Made by a program: the position numbers and the translations under genes. The notes under the pieces were generated by a model. It saw nothing but the letters and a program-made list of their open reading frames with translations, made no database searches and was not told the DNA's origin. Shown one piece after another: positions 25,931 through 34,425 of a stretch of 64,000 bases of DNA. Location: the NCBI GenBank assembly GCA_022769285.1, contig JALEKD010000017.1:1-64000 (forward strand). The letters run 5' to 3'. The number at the start of each line of letters is the position of its first letter. Positions within the stretch are counted from its first letter, which is position 1. Source of the DNA: Prevotella sp. GTDB lineage: Bacteria; Bacteroidota; Bacteroidia; Bacteroidales; Bacteroidaceae.

Positions 25931-26929
25931 ATGGAATTTGCAAACAAAGAATACTTCTTGCTGCTACTGCTGCTGATACCATATATATTATGGTACTTCT
26001 TATACCGGCGGCACAGCGAGCCCACTATACTGATGAGCGATACGTTCGCTTATCAGTATGCGCCTAAGAGCTGGCGCATACGCATCATCAACCTGCCCAT
26101 GGTGTTAAGGTGTATCACCTACGCCCTGGTCGTTATCATCCTGGCCAGGCCCCAGACACACAACGCGTGGGACAAGCGCTCGGTCGAGGGTATCGATATT
26201 ATGCTGGCCATGGACGTGTCGACCTCTATGTTGGCCGAGGACTTGCGCCCTAACCGTATCGAGGCTGCTAAGAGCGTAGCCGCCGAGTTTATAGCTGGTC
26301 GCCCTAACGACAATATCGGTCTGACCATCTTCGCGGGAGAGGCTTTTACGCAATGCCCGATGACCACGGACCACGCATCGCTGCTCAACCTGCTTCAGAA
26401 TGTACGCACGGACATAGCCGCCAGCGGTCTGATACAGGACGGAACGGCTGTGGGTATGGGACTGGCCAACGCTGTGTCGCGCCTGAAAAACTCCAAGGCT
26501 AAGAGTAAGGTGGTTATCCTGCTGACGGATGGTTCCAACAACATGGGAGACCTGTCGCCGATGACTGCAGCTCAGATAGCCAAGAGTATGGGTATCAGGG
26601 TGTACACCATTGGTGTGGGTACCAATAAGGTGGCCCCTTACCCCATGCCGGTGGCTGGTGGCGTACAGTATGTGAATATGCCGGTAGAGATAGATACCAA
26701 CACGCTGCGCGAGATAGCAGCCACTACTGATGGCAACTTTTACCGGGCTACCAACAATGCCGAACTTAAAAAAATATACAAGGACATAGACAAGCTGGAG
26801 AAGACCAGGATGAACGTCACGAAGTTCTCTAAGAAGTACGAGGCTTACGAGCCATTCGCCCTGGCGGCCATTATCTGTTTACTGTTAGAGATTGTATTAA
26901 GGACAACTGTATTAAGGAGAATACCGTAA
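25931..26929 (+). CDS. batA: BatA, von Willebrand A membrane protein
   Basis: Aerotolerance protein BatA, 332 residues. An N-terminal hydrophobic span, a second span (about 58-73), the VWA domain with MIDAS motif AMDVSTSM (about 93-100), and a C-terminal span (about 312-325), with the VWA domain probably periplasmic. VWA domains bind a divalent metal and mediate protein contacts. It starts one base after the previous stop and is followed directly by batB with no gap. Confidence 0.95.
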   Translation: MEFANKEYFLLLLLLIPYILWYFLYRRHSEPTILMSDTFAYQYAPKSWRIRIINLPMVLRCITYALVVIILARPQTHNAWDKRSVEGIDIMLAMDVSTSMLAEDLRPNRIEAAKSVAAEFIAGRPNDNIGLTIFAGEAFTQCPMTTDHASLLNLLQNVRTDIAASGLIQDGTAVGMGLANAVSRLKNSKAKSKVVILLTDGSNNMGDLSPMTAAQIAKSMGIRVYTIGVGTNKVAPYPMPVAGGVQYVNMPVEIDTNTLREIAATTDGNFYRATNNAELKKIYKDIDKLEKTRMNVTKFSKKYEAYEPFALAAIICLLLEIVLRTTVLRRIP

Positions 26930-27952
26930 ATGTTTAGATTTGAAGACTCTACATATCTGTGGCTACTGATAGTGGTGCCTATCCTGGCGGTGGTTCGCCT
27001 GGTGGTGTGGCGCCAGCGCAAGAGTAAGTTGAGGAAGTTTGGCGACCCCGAGCTGCTTCGGCGACTTATGCCAGATGCCTCGGATTATCGGCCCACGGTA
27101 AAGTTCTGGCTGCTGATGGCTGCCTTGGCCCTGCTCATTGTGACGCTGGCCCGTCCGCAGATGGGCTCAAAGGTATCGCATGAGAAGCGCAACGGAATAG
27201 AAATCATTATCGCGATGGACATATCCAACTCGATGAAGGCAGAGGACGTGGTGCCGTCGCGGTTGGACAAGAGCAAGCTCATGGTAGAGAACCTGGTCGA
27301 CCACTTTACCACGGACAAGGTGGGGTTAGTGGTTTTTGCCGGCGATGCCTTTGTGCAGCTCCCCATCACCAGCGACTACGTGTCGGCGAAGATGTTTCTG
27401 CAGAATATCACCCCTTCGCTTATCAACACGCAGGGCACTGACATCGCCAAGGCCCTCACGGTGTCTATGCGCAGTTTTACCCAGCAGGACAAGATGGGAA
27501 AGGCTATCGTACTGATTACTGATGGCGAAGACCATGAGGGCGGTGCGTTAGAGGCAGCCAAGGCCGCGGCCAAGAAGGGCATCAATGTATTTATATTAGG
27601 TGTGGGTGATCCTAAGGGAGCACCTATTCCTACAGGCAATGGAGGCTATATGACCGACAATACCGGTCAGACGGTTCTTTCGGCCCTCAACGAGAAGATG
27701 TGCCGCGAAGTGGCGCAGGCTGGCAGTGGCATGTACATCCATGTCGATAACACCAGCGATGCGCAAGACCAGCTCAACGCTCAGCTTACCAAGCTCCAGA
27801 AGGGCGATACTGACAGCGTGATATATAGTGAGTATGATGAACAGTTTCAGGCATTTGCCCTATTGGCGCTGTTGCTGCTGATAGTAGAGGCGTGTCTGTT
27901 AGAATCTAAGAATCCATTGTTCAGAAATATAAAGTTGTTCAAGAAGAAATGA
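26930..27952 (+). CDS. batB: BatB, von Willebrand A membrane protein
   Basis: Paralogue of BatA, 340 residues, with the same layout: N-terminal span, second span (about 60-77), VWA domain with MIDAS AMDISNSM (about 95-102), then a C-terminal span near 305-320. The MIDAS threonine and aspartate equivalents appear in NTQGTDIAKAL and VLITDGEDHEGG. BatA and BatB are expected to form a complex with BatC-E. Its stop overlaps the batC start (ATGA). Confidence 0.95.
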   Translation: MFRFEDSTYLWLLIVVPILAVVRLVVWRQRKSKLRKFGDPELLRRLMPDASDYRPTVKFWLLMAALALLIVTLARPQMGSKVSHEKRNGIEIIIAMDISNSMKAEDVVPSRLDKSKLMVENLVDHFTTDKVGLVVFAGDAFVQLPITSDYVSAKMFLQNITPSLINTQGTDIAKALTVSMRSFTQQDKMGKAIVLITDGEDHEGGALEAAKAAAKKGINVFILGVGDPKGAPIPTGNGGYMTDNTGQTVLSALNEKMCREVAQAGSGMYIHVDNTSDAQDQLNAQLTKLQKGDTDSVIYSEYDEQFQAFALLALLLLIVEACLLESKNPLFRNIKLFKKK

Positions 27953-28635
27953 TGGGAATAGCAAGGATATTAATGATGCTCGTCGTTGGCATGCTGTGTC
28001 AGTCGGTCTATGCCCAGGCTGACCGTCAGCTGATACGTAGCGGTAACCGATATTTTAGACAACAGAACTACGCTAAGGCCGAAACAGAGTACCGCAAGGC
28101 GGTCTCTGTCAATGGGCAAAATGCTCAGGCCGTCTATAACTTAGGGTGCGCCCTTCAGGCCCAGCAGAAGGACTCGGCCGCCATCGTGCAGTATCAGAAC
28201 GCGGGCAAGATGGAAACCAACAAGATGCGTAAGGCCAAGGCATATCATAACATTGGGCATATCTGTCAGAGTCGTCAGATGTACCGCGAGGCCATCGAGG
28301 CTTACAAGGAGAGTCTGCGTAACAACCCCAATGATAATGAGACGCGCTACAACTATGTGCTCTGCAAGCGCTTGCAAAAATATCAGAAGCAGAATAACAA
28401 GAACGACAAGAACAAGCAGAATAAGGATAAGAATAAGAATAAACAGGATAAGAATAAGCAACAGAATAAAGACCAGAAACAGAAACAGTCGCCTCAGCAG
28501 AACCAAGAGCAGATGAGCAAGGATAATGCTGAACAACTGCTGAACGCTGCTATCCAGGAGGAGAAAGCTACTCAGCAACGGCTCAAAAAGGCGATGCAGC
28601 AGCCGCAGCGCAGACATTTGCAGAAGAACTGGTGA
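27949..28635 (+). CDS. batC: BatC, secreted TPR protein
   Basis: Signal peptide (about 1-24, ending VYAQA), then TPR units (about 30-140) for protein binding, then a low-complexity segment rich in Asn, Lys and Gln (about 143-190), and a conserved-looking end QKNW. Periplasmic scaffold of the Bat complex, 228 residues. The Asn/Lys-rich stretch is encoded by an AAY/AAR-rich tract (about 28375-28500), unlike the surrounding codon mix, and may be prone to length change. Starts by a 4-base overlap with batB. Confidence 0.9.
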   Translation: MMGIARILMMLVVGMLCQSVYAQADRQLIRSGNRYFRQQNYAKAETEYRKAVSVNGQNAQAVYNLGCALQAQQKDSAAIVQYQNAGKMETNKMRKAKAYHNIGHICQSRQMYREAIEAYKESLRNNPNDNETRYNYVLCKRLQKYQKQNNKNDKNKQNKDKNKNKQDKNKQQNKDQKQKQSPQQNQEQMSKDNAEQLLNAAIQEEKATQQRLKKAMQQPQRRHLQKNW

Positions 28636-28703
28636 TGACCTTCTGTCGGCTATTGATAGACAGAGGATTTGATAAAACAAGAGTGAGACTAATAGAAGTG
28701 AAT

Positions 28704-31271
28704 ATGAGACGATATATAATGCTACTTGCCGTATGGGCGATGACAGTAATATCTGTAAATGCCCAGCGGATTACGGTGTCAGCGCCCTCGCGTGTCGCGG
28801 CGGGCGAGAATTTCCGGGTGGCGTACACCATAACCACTCAAGACGTAGACGATTTTAGGTCCAACATGCGATCTACCGATGAGGTAGAGGTCATCGCGGG
28901 CCCCTATACTTCCAAGATGTCCAGTATAAGCATGGTTAACGGTCACACCAGTTCTACCTCGTCGGTAACGTACACCTATACACTCTACGCCAATAAGGCG
29001 GGAGTCTACAAAATACCTCCGGCCCATGCCAAGATTAATGGGCGGAGTGTGGCATCTACTGCTGTAAAGATAGTTATCAGCGGCCATGCCCGTGGCAACA
29101 CCCCTAACGCTTCTACCCGGTCCAATGGCCCTTCGGGTATCCATGAAGCCGGAACGCCCATATCGGGCAACGAACTGTTTATCAAGGTCAGCGCCAACAA
29201 GAAGCGAGTTCACGAGCAAGAGCCCATACTCCTTACGTATAAGGTGTACACCACCCTGGAGCTAACTCAGTTAGAAGGCAAGATGCCAGACCTCACTGGA
29301 TTTCATACGCAGGAAGTTAAACTGCCACAGCAGAAGAGCTTCCATGTGGAGCGGGTCAATGGCCGTCCCTATAGATGCGTTACGTGGAGCCAGTACGTTA
29401 TGTACCCACAGATGACGGGCCGCCTGAAGATACCCAGTATCACTTTCCATGGAATAGTGGTTCAGGAGAACCGGTCGGTAGACCCCTTTGAAGCCTTCTT
29501 CAACGGTGGCTCTGGCTATGTAGAGGTTAAGCGCAACATCGTGGCCCCGGGTCTCTCCGTAGTGGTCGACCCATTGCCCACACGGCCTGCCGGCTTCTCC
29601 GGCGGTGTCGGCAAGTTCAACATCTCGGCTCAGCTGAGCGCCAAGGAGGTAAAGGCTGGCAACCCCGTAACCCTGCGTGTGGTAATCGGCGGCATTGGCA
29701 ACTTGAAGCTCATCAAGCAACCTGTGGTGAAGTTCCCCAAGGATTTTGATCAGTACGATGCTAAGGTAACGGATAAGACTAAACTTACCGCGAATGGTTT
29801 GGAGGGCAATATGGTGTACGATATTCTCGCCGTGCCCAGGAACCAGGGCGACTATACCATCCCGGCCGTAGAACTGACTTACTATGATGTAGCGCAGAAC
29901 GCTTACCGCACCCTGCGCACCCAGGCTTTTAACCTGCATGTGGCCAAGGGCGATGGGCATAGTACCAGCGTGGCTGACTATGCCAGCGAGAAAGATACAG
30001 ACATACACCCCATTAAGTTAGGGACAGCCGAGATGGTCGACACGTCTAACCTGTTCTTCGGCAGTGTGGCCTACTGGCTGTCGCTGATAGCTTCGCTGGT
30101 AGCTTTTGTGGTTCTCCTTATTATATTTAGGAAACGGGCCATCGCCAATGCTGACATTGTGGGCATGCGGGGCAAGAAGGCCAACAAGGTTGCCACCAAG
30201 CGCTTGCGCCTGGCCAACACGCTGATGCTACAGGGCAAGTCTACCGAATTTTATGATGAAGTTCTGCGCGCCCTGTGGGGCTATGTGGGCGATAAGCTCA
30301 ACATGCCAGTCGAGAAGTTATCTTCTGAGAATATAGCCGAGACCCTAAAGGAACACGGAGTAGACAACGCGACTATAGGCAAGTTCACCGGTGCGCTGGC
30401 AGAGTGCGAGTACGAGCGCTATGCCCCTGGCGACCCTGCCGGAAATATGAACAAGACCTTCGAGACGGCTATGACCGCCATCATGGATATAGAAAGCGTT
30501 ATGAAAAAGAAGAAATCGCGTTCCCACCGTCCGTCTTTGGTACTTTTGTGCCTTATCTGCCTGTTGCCCCTGCAGGCCATGGCCATTACCAAGGACAACG
30601 CGGATACCGAATACAAGAAAGGCAACTATCAGCAAGCCATCAAGGACTATCAGGAACTGCTCCGGCACGGCCACTCGGCCGACCTATATTATAATTTAGG
30701 TAACTCCTACTACCGTACTGACAACCTTACGCGTGCCATTATCTGCTATGAGCGCGCCTCGTTGCTCTCGCCGGGCGATGCCGACATACGTTTCAACCTC
30801 CGTTTTGCCCGCAACAAGACGATAGACAAGATAGTGCCCGAGACCGACATGTTCTTTAGCACATGGTATCAGTCCGTGGTCAATTTTACCAGTATCGATA
30901 CCTGGGCCACCATGGGCGTGGCCTCTATTGTTATAGCCTTGGTATTGGTATTGTGCTACCTTTTTGCTTCGCGGCTCATCATCCGTAAGATAGGGTTCTA
31001 CGGGGCAGCCGTGCTGCTGGTCGTGGCCCTGCTGTGCAATGTCTTTGCCAGTCAGCAGAAGTACGCCCTTAACCACAGGACAGGCGCCATCGTAGTAGCA
31101 TCCACGGTGAACGTCAAGAAGACCCCCGCCCTGTCGGGCACCGACGACTTCGTCATCCACGAAGGCACCCGGGTAGATATTACAGACCGTACTATTAAGG
31201 GCTGGTATGGCATTAAGTTGGCCGATGGCCGCGAGGGATGGATGCGGACATCGCAGTTAGAGGAGATTTGA
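28704..31271 (+). CDS. batD: BatD-BatE fusion protein
   Basis: 855 residues that combine two normally separate Bat proteins. BatD part (1-599): signal peptide (about 1-20), Ig-like periplasmic domains beginning RITVSAPSRVAAGENF, a transmembrane span (about 449-474), and a cytoplasmic helical tail. BatE part (600-855): starts at an in-frame ATG (30501) with MKKKKSRSHRPS and a signal-like hydrophobic stretch, then TPR repeats, two spans (about 733-757 and 764-782), and a C-terminal SH3-like domain. No stop separates them. I chose ATG 28704 over 28632 because it begins a proper signal peptide. BatE may also be translated from 30501. Confidence 0.9.
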   Translation: MRRYIMLLAVWAMTVISVNAQRITVSAPSRVAAGENFRVAYTITTQDVDDFRSNMRSTDEVEVIAGPYTSKMSSISMVNGHTSSTSSVTYTYTLYANKAGVYKIPPAHAKINGRSVASTAVKIVISGHARGNTPNASTRSNGPSGIHEAGTPISGNELFIKVSANKKRVHEQEPILLTYKVYTTLELTQLEGKMPDLTGFHTQEVKLPQQKSFHVERVNGRPYRCVTWSQYVMYPQMTGRLKIPSITFHGIVVQENRSVDPFEAFFNGGSGYVEVKRNIVAPGLSVVVDPLPTRPAGFSGGVGKFNISAQLSAKEVKAGNPVTLRVVIGGIGNLKLIKQPVVKFPKDFDQYDAKVTDKTKLTANGLEGNMVYDILAVPRNQGDYTIPAVELTYYDVAQNAYRTLRTQAFNLHVAKGDGHSTSVADYASEKDTDIHPIKLGTAEMVDTSNLFFGSVAYWLSLIASLVAFVVLLIIFRKRAIANADIVGMRGKKANKVATKRLRLANTLMLQGKSTEFYDEVLRALWGYVGDKLNMPVEKLSSENIAETLKEHGVDNATIGKFTGALAECEYERYAPGDPAGNMNKTFETAMTAIMDIESVMKKKKSRSHRPSLVLLCLICLLPLQAMAITKDNADTEYKKGNYQQAIKDYQELLRHGHSADLYYNLGNSYYRTDNLTRAIICYERASLLSPGDADIRFNLRFARNKTIDKIVPETDMFFSTWYQSVVNFTSIDTWATMGVASIVIALVLVLCYLFASRLIIRKIGFYGAAVLLVVALLCNVFASQQKYALNHRTGAIVVASTVNVKKTPALSGTDDFVIHEGTRVDITDRTIKGWYGIKLADGREGWMRTSQLEEI

Positions 31272-31280
31272 TAGGTAGTC

Positions 31281-31970
31281 ATGTCACTAAATGAATGGTT
31301 TGAAGTAGACCGGGCGGTGCTCTCGTTCTTTAACGACTGCGATTCGCTCTTCTTAGACGGTTTGGCCAGTTGCCTTACCTGTGGCTACTTGTGGATACCG
31401 CTGTATATAGCACTTCTTATACTGATTATCAAGAACAATGAGACCATGGGCCAGATAGCCCTGGCCATCGGGGCTACGCTCGTGTGCATCATCCTGTCTG
31501 ACGGGCTGGCCGACTTTGTTGTAAAGCCCGCCGTGGCCCGGCTGCGGCCCACCGAGGAACCCCTTATCAAGTACGCCGTCCATGTGGTGAACAACTATCG
31601 GGCCGGTGGGTTCAGTTTCTTTTCGGCCCATGCCGCCAACACCATGGCCATAGCCACTTTCTTCTGCATGGTGGTTCGCAACCGCATTTTTTCGGCTTTC
31701 CTTATTTTCTGGGCGCTAACCAATAGCTGGACCCGCCTCTATCTCGGTGTCCATTATCCCAGTGATGTACTGGTGGGCATGGTATGGGGAGCCGTCTCGG
31801 GGGCGTTGGTCTACCTGCTGTACAGGCGGCTGTATGGGCGGATAAGTCCCAAGCAGCACTATATATCATCGCAGTACACCCGAACAGGCTACAGCCTGAC
31901 CGACATAGACATGGTGAGCTGTGTACTGGTGGCTACTTATCTTTTTGCAATTATTTTTAGCGTGATATAA
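31281..31970 (+). CDS. PAP2-family lipid phosphatase
   Basis: Integral membrane phosphatase of 229 residues, about six spans, acting on undecaprenyl diphosphate, phosphatidylglycerol phosphate or lipid A phosphates (substrate not determinable). The three PAP2 motifs are present: KPAVARLRP, FSAHAAN (a variant of PSGH), and TRLYLGVHYPSD with the catalytic histidine. It lies 9 bases after the bat operon and overlaps queA by one base, so it belongs to the same transcript. Confidence 0.92.
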   Translation: MSLNEWFEVDRAVLSFFNDCDSLFLDGLASCLTCGYLWIPLYIALLILIIKNNETMGQIALAIGATLVCIILSDGLADFVVKPAVARLRPTEEPLIKYAVHVVNNYRAGGFSFFSAHAANTMAIATFFCMVVRNRIFSAFLIFWALTNSWTRLYLGVHYPSDVLVGMVWGAVSGALVYLLYRRLYGRISPKQHYISSQYTRTGYSLTDIDMVSCVLVATYLFAIIFSVI

Positions 31971-33220
31971 TGGATACAAAACATATTAAAATCAGTGATT
32001 ATAACTACCCGTTGCCCGATGAGCGGATAGCTAAGTTCCCCCTGGCCCAGCGCGACCACAGCAAGTTGCTTGTCTATAAGCATGGCCAGGTGAGCGAGGA
32101 TGTTTTCTACCATCTGCCAACCTATCTGCCCACGGGCGCATTGATGGTTTTTAATAATACCAAGGTCATTCAGGCCCGCATGCACTTTCGCAAGTCTACC
32201 GGTGCCCTGATAGAGATATTTCTGATGGAGCCCGCTGCTCCTGTCGACTATGAGCAGATATTCCAGACACGTGGCCATTGCTCGTGGCGGTGTATGATAG
32301 GCAACCTGAAGAAGTGGAAGGATGGCCCGTTGCACCGCGAGTTTGACATAAAGGGCCATCAGTTTGTGCTGACGGTTACCCGCAATGACAGCCAGAATGT
32401 CCATGTGGCTACCGGCACCAACTTCTGGATTGATTTCGACTGGGATTCTGATGCCATAAGTTTTGCGGAGATTTTAGAGGCCATCGGCGAACTGCCCATT
32501 CCGCCGTACCTGAACCGCGAGACCGTAGAGAGCGACAAGACTACCTACCAGACGGTCTACTCCAAAATCAAAGGCTCGGTGGCAGCTCCCACGGCTGGAC
32601 TGCACTTTACCGATGAGGTGCTGAAGCAGTTGGATGCCCAGGGCATAGACCGCGAGGAGCTCACCCTGCATGTCGGTGCGGGCACCTTCAAGCCCGTCAA
32701 GTCTCAGGAGATTGACGGCCACGAGATGCACAGCGAGTATATCGTCGTCCGCCGCTCCACTTTGGAAAAGTTAGTCCGTCACGACTGCGCTGCCATAGCC
32801 GTTGGTACCACCAGCGTACGCACCCTGGAGAGCCTTTATTATATAGGTGTAAAGTTGCAGGCCAACCCCGACGCTACAGAGAACCAGCTGCACGTTAATC
32901 AGTGGGAACCTTACGACGGAGGCCGCGACGGCCATCTGGTCGATGGCATTACACCCATCCAGGCAGTGCGCAACATCCTGAATTACTTAGACCGCAACCA
33001 GCTTGAGGCTCTCCACACCAGTACACAGATTATTATCGCTCCTGGTTACGACTACAAGATTGTTAGGATGCTTGTTACCAACTTCCATCAGCCTCAGAGC
33101 ACCTTGCTTCTCCTCGTTAGCGCCTTTGTTCATGGCGACTGGCGGACCATATACGATTATGCCCTGGCCCACGACTTCCGTTTCCTGAGCTATGGCGACA
33201 GTTCATTATTAATTCCATAA
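31970..33220 (+). CDS. queA: SAM:tRNA ribosyltransferase-isomerase QueA
   Basis: Transfers and isomerises the ribose of S-adenosylmethionine onto preQ1-tRNA, giving epoxyqueuosine in the tRNA anticodon. N-terminal signature LPDERIAKFPLAQRDHSKLL, middle APTAGLHFTDE, and C-terminal TNFHQPQSTLLLLVSAFV. At 416 residues it is longer than the roughly 350-residue E. coli enzyme, with added segments around residues 120-160; this is usual in Bacteroidota. The ATG overlaps the PAP2 stop by one base. Confidence 0.95.
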   Translation: MDTKHIKISDYNYPLPDERIAKFPLAQRDHSKLLVYKHGQVSEDVFYHLPTYLPTGALMVFNNTKVIQARMHFRKSTGALIEIFLMEPAAPVDYEQIFQTRGHCSWRCMIGNLKKWKDGPLHREFDIKGHQFVLTVTRNDSQNVHVATGTNFWIDFDWDSDAISFAEILEAIGELPIPPYLNRETVESDKTTYQTVYSKIKGSVAAPTAGLHFTDEVLKQLDAQGIDREELTLHVGAGTFKPVKSQEIDGHEMHSEYIVVRRSTLEKLVRHDCAAIAVGTTSVRTLESLYYIGVKLQANPDATENQLHVNQWEPYDGGRDGHLVDGITPIQAVRNILNYLDRNQLEALHTSTQIIIAPGYDYKIVRMLVTNFHQPQSTLLLLVSAFVHGDWRTIYDYALAHDFRFLSYGDSSLLIP

Positions 33221-33234
33221 CCCATACTGTAACT

Positions 33235-34392
33235 ATGAAAGTAGGTGATAAAGTAAGTTTCCTCAGCGAGACAGGCGGAGGCGTGATAGCCGGTTTCCAG
33301 GGCAAGGACATCGTCCTGGTCGAGGATGCCGACGGTTTCCAGATACCCACCCCCATATCCGAGGTGGTCGTAGTGAGCAATGCCGACTACAGCATGTCTA
33401 ACATGGTGGCTGCCCAGCAAGCCCCCAAGGCCGATACCAAGGGCAAGAGCATCAAGGCCATGCTGACCAGCGATGATGAGGATGAAGAGACGGCCGACGA
33501 TACCGACGAGGTAGACCTGAGCCGCGAGATAACGTTCAAGGCACCCGCCGAGGAACGCAAGGGCGGCAATATGCTGTCGTGCTACCTGGCCTTTGTACCC
33601 CTAAACATTAAGGAGATGACCACTACCCGGTTCGAGGCTTACTTGGTCAACGACTGCAACTACTATATGCACTACGCGTTTATGACGGCCGAGGGCAATG
33701 CCTGGACGCTGTGCTCCAAGGGCGAGATTGAGCCTAACACGACCCTCTTTCTGGAAGAGGTGGGCCGCGAGGAACTCAACAACCTGCTCAAGATAGGTTT
33801 CCAGATAATGGCCTATAAGATCGACAAGCCCTTCACGCTCAAGCCTATGGTCGAGGCTCAGTTCAGACTGGACCCGGTAAAGTTCTATAAGGTTCATACT
33901 TTCCAGAGGACTCTCTTCTTTGATACCCCGGCCCTGCTCTATACCATCGTAGAGAACGATAGGGTGGCCCGGCCGATCGCTATCGACGTAAAGCAGCTTA
34001 AGGAAGAGATGTACCACAGCGCGGCCACACCCGCAGCAGGCTCCGATGCGCCCCGCCGCGACGAGGGTGCCCAGTGCCATGCCACCGCCGTCGCTAACAA
34101 GGGCAAGGACGATGTCCTGGTGGTAGATCTCCACGCTGAAGCTCTCCTGGACACCACGGCTGGCATGTCGCACGCTGATATTCTCAACTACCAGGTGTCT
34201 AAGTTCAAGGAGGTGCTCGACAGCTACAAGAATCAGAAGGGCAAGAAGATAGTTTTCATACACGGCAAGGGCGAAGGTGTGCTCCGCCACGCCATTATCA
34301 ACGCCCTCAACTATCAGTACAAGAGCTATCGGTACCAGGACGCCTCGTTTCAGGAGTACGGCTACGGTGCCACACAGGTTACTATAAAATAA
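33235..34392 (+). CDS. DUF2027-Smr domain protein
   Basis: 385 residues in three parts: a small N-terminal SH3-like region (MKVGDKVSFLSETGGGVIAG), the DUF2027 beta domain (about 95-255), and a C-terminal Smr domain (about 300-385) with DLHAEALL and VFIHGKGEGVLR. Smr domains, as in MutS2, are nucleases acting on DNA or RNA, often at stalled ribosomes or branched DNA. An acidic linker separates the first two parts (about residues 80-92). Cytoplasmic; in line between queA and nadE. Confidence 0.88.
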   Translation: MKVGDKVSFLSETGGGVIAGFQGKDIVLVEDADGFQIPTPISEVVVVSNADYSMSNMVAAQQAPKADTKGKSIKAMLTSDDEDEETADDTDEVDLSREITFKAPAEERKGGNMLSCYLAFVPLNIKEMTTTRFEAYLVNDCNYYMHYAFMTAEGNAWTLCSKGEIEPNTTLFLEEVGREELNNLLKIGFQIMAYKIDKPFTLKPMVEAQFRLDPVKFYKVHTFQRTLFFDTPALLYTIVENDRVARPIAIDVKQLKEEMYHSAATPAAGSDAPRRDEGAQCHATAVANKGKDDVLVVDLHAEALLDTTAGMSHADILNYQVSKFKEVLDSYKNQKGKKIVFIHGKGEGVLRHAIINALNYQYKSYRYQDASFQEYGYGATQVTIK

Positions 34393-34425
34393 ATACAGAC
34401 AATCAATACTAATTTAGTATCAACT

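Noticed and set aside
24889..26025. 378-codon minus-strand open frame
   Set aside because: Antisense to the Bat genes and lacks any domain.
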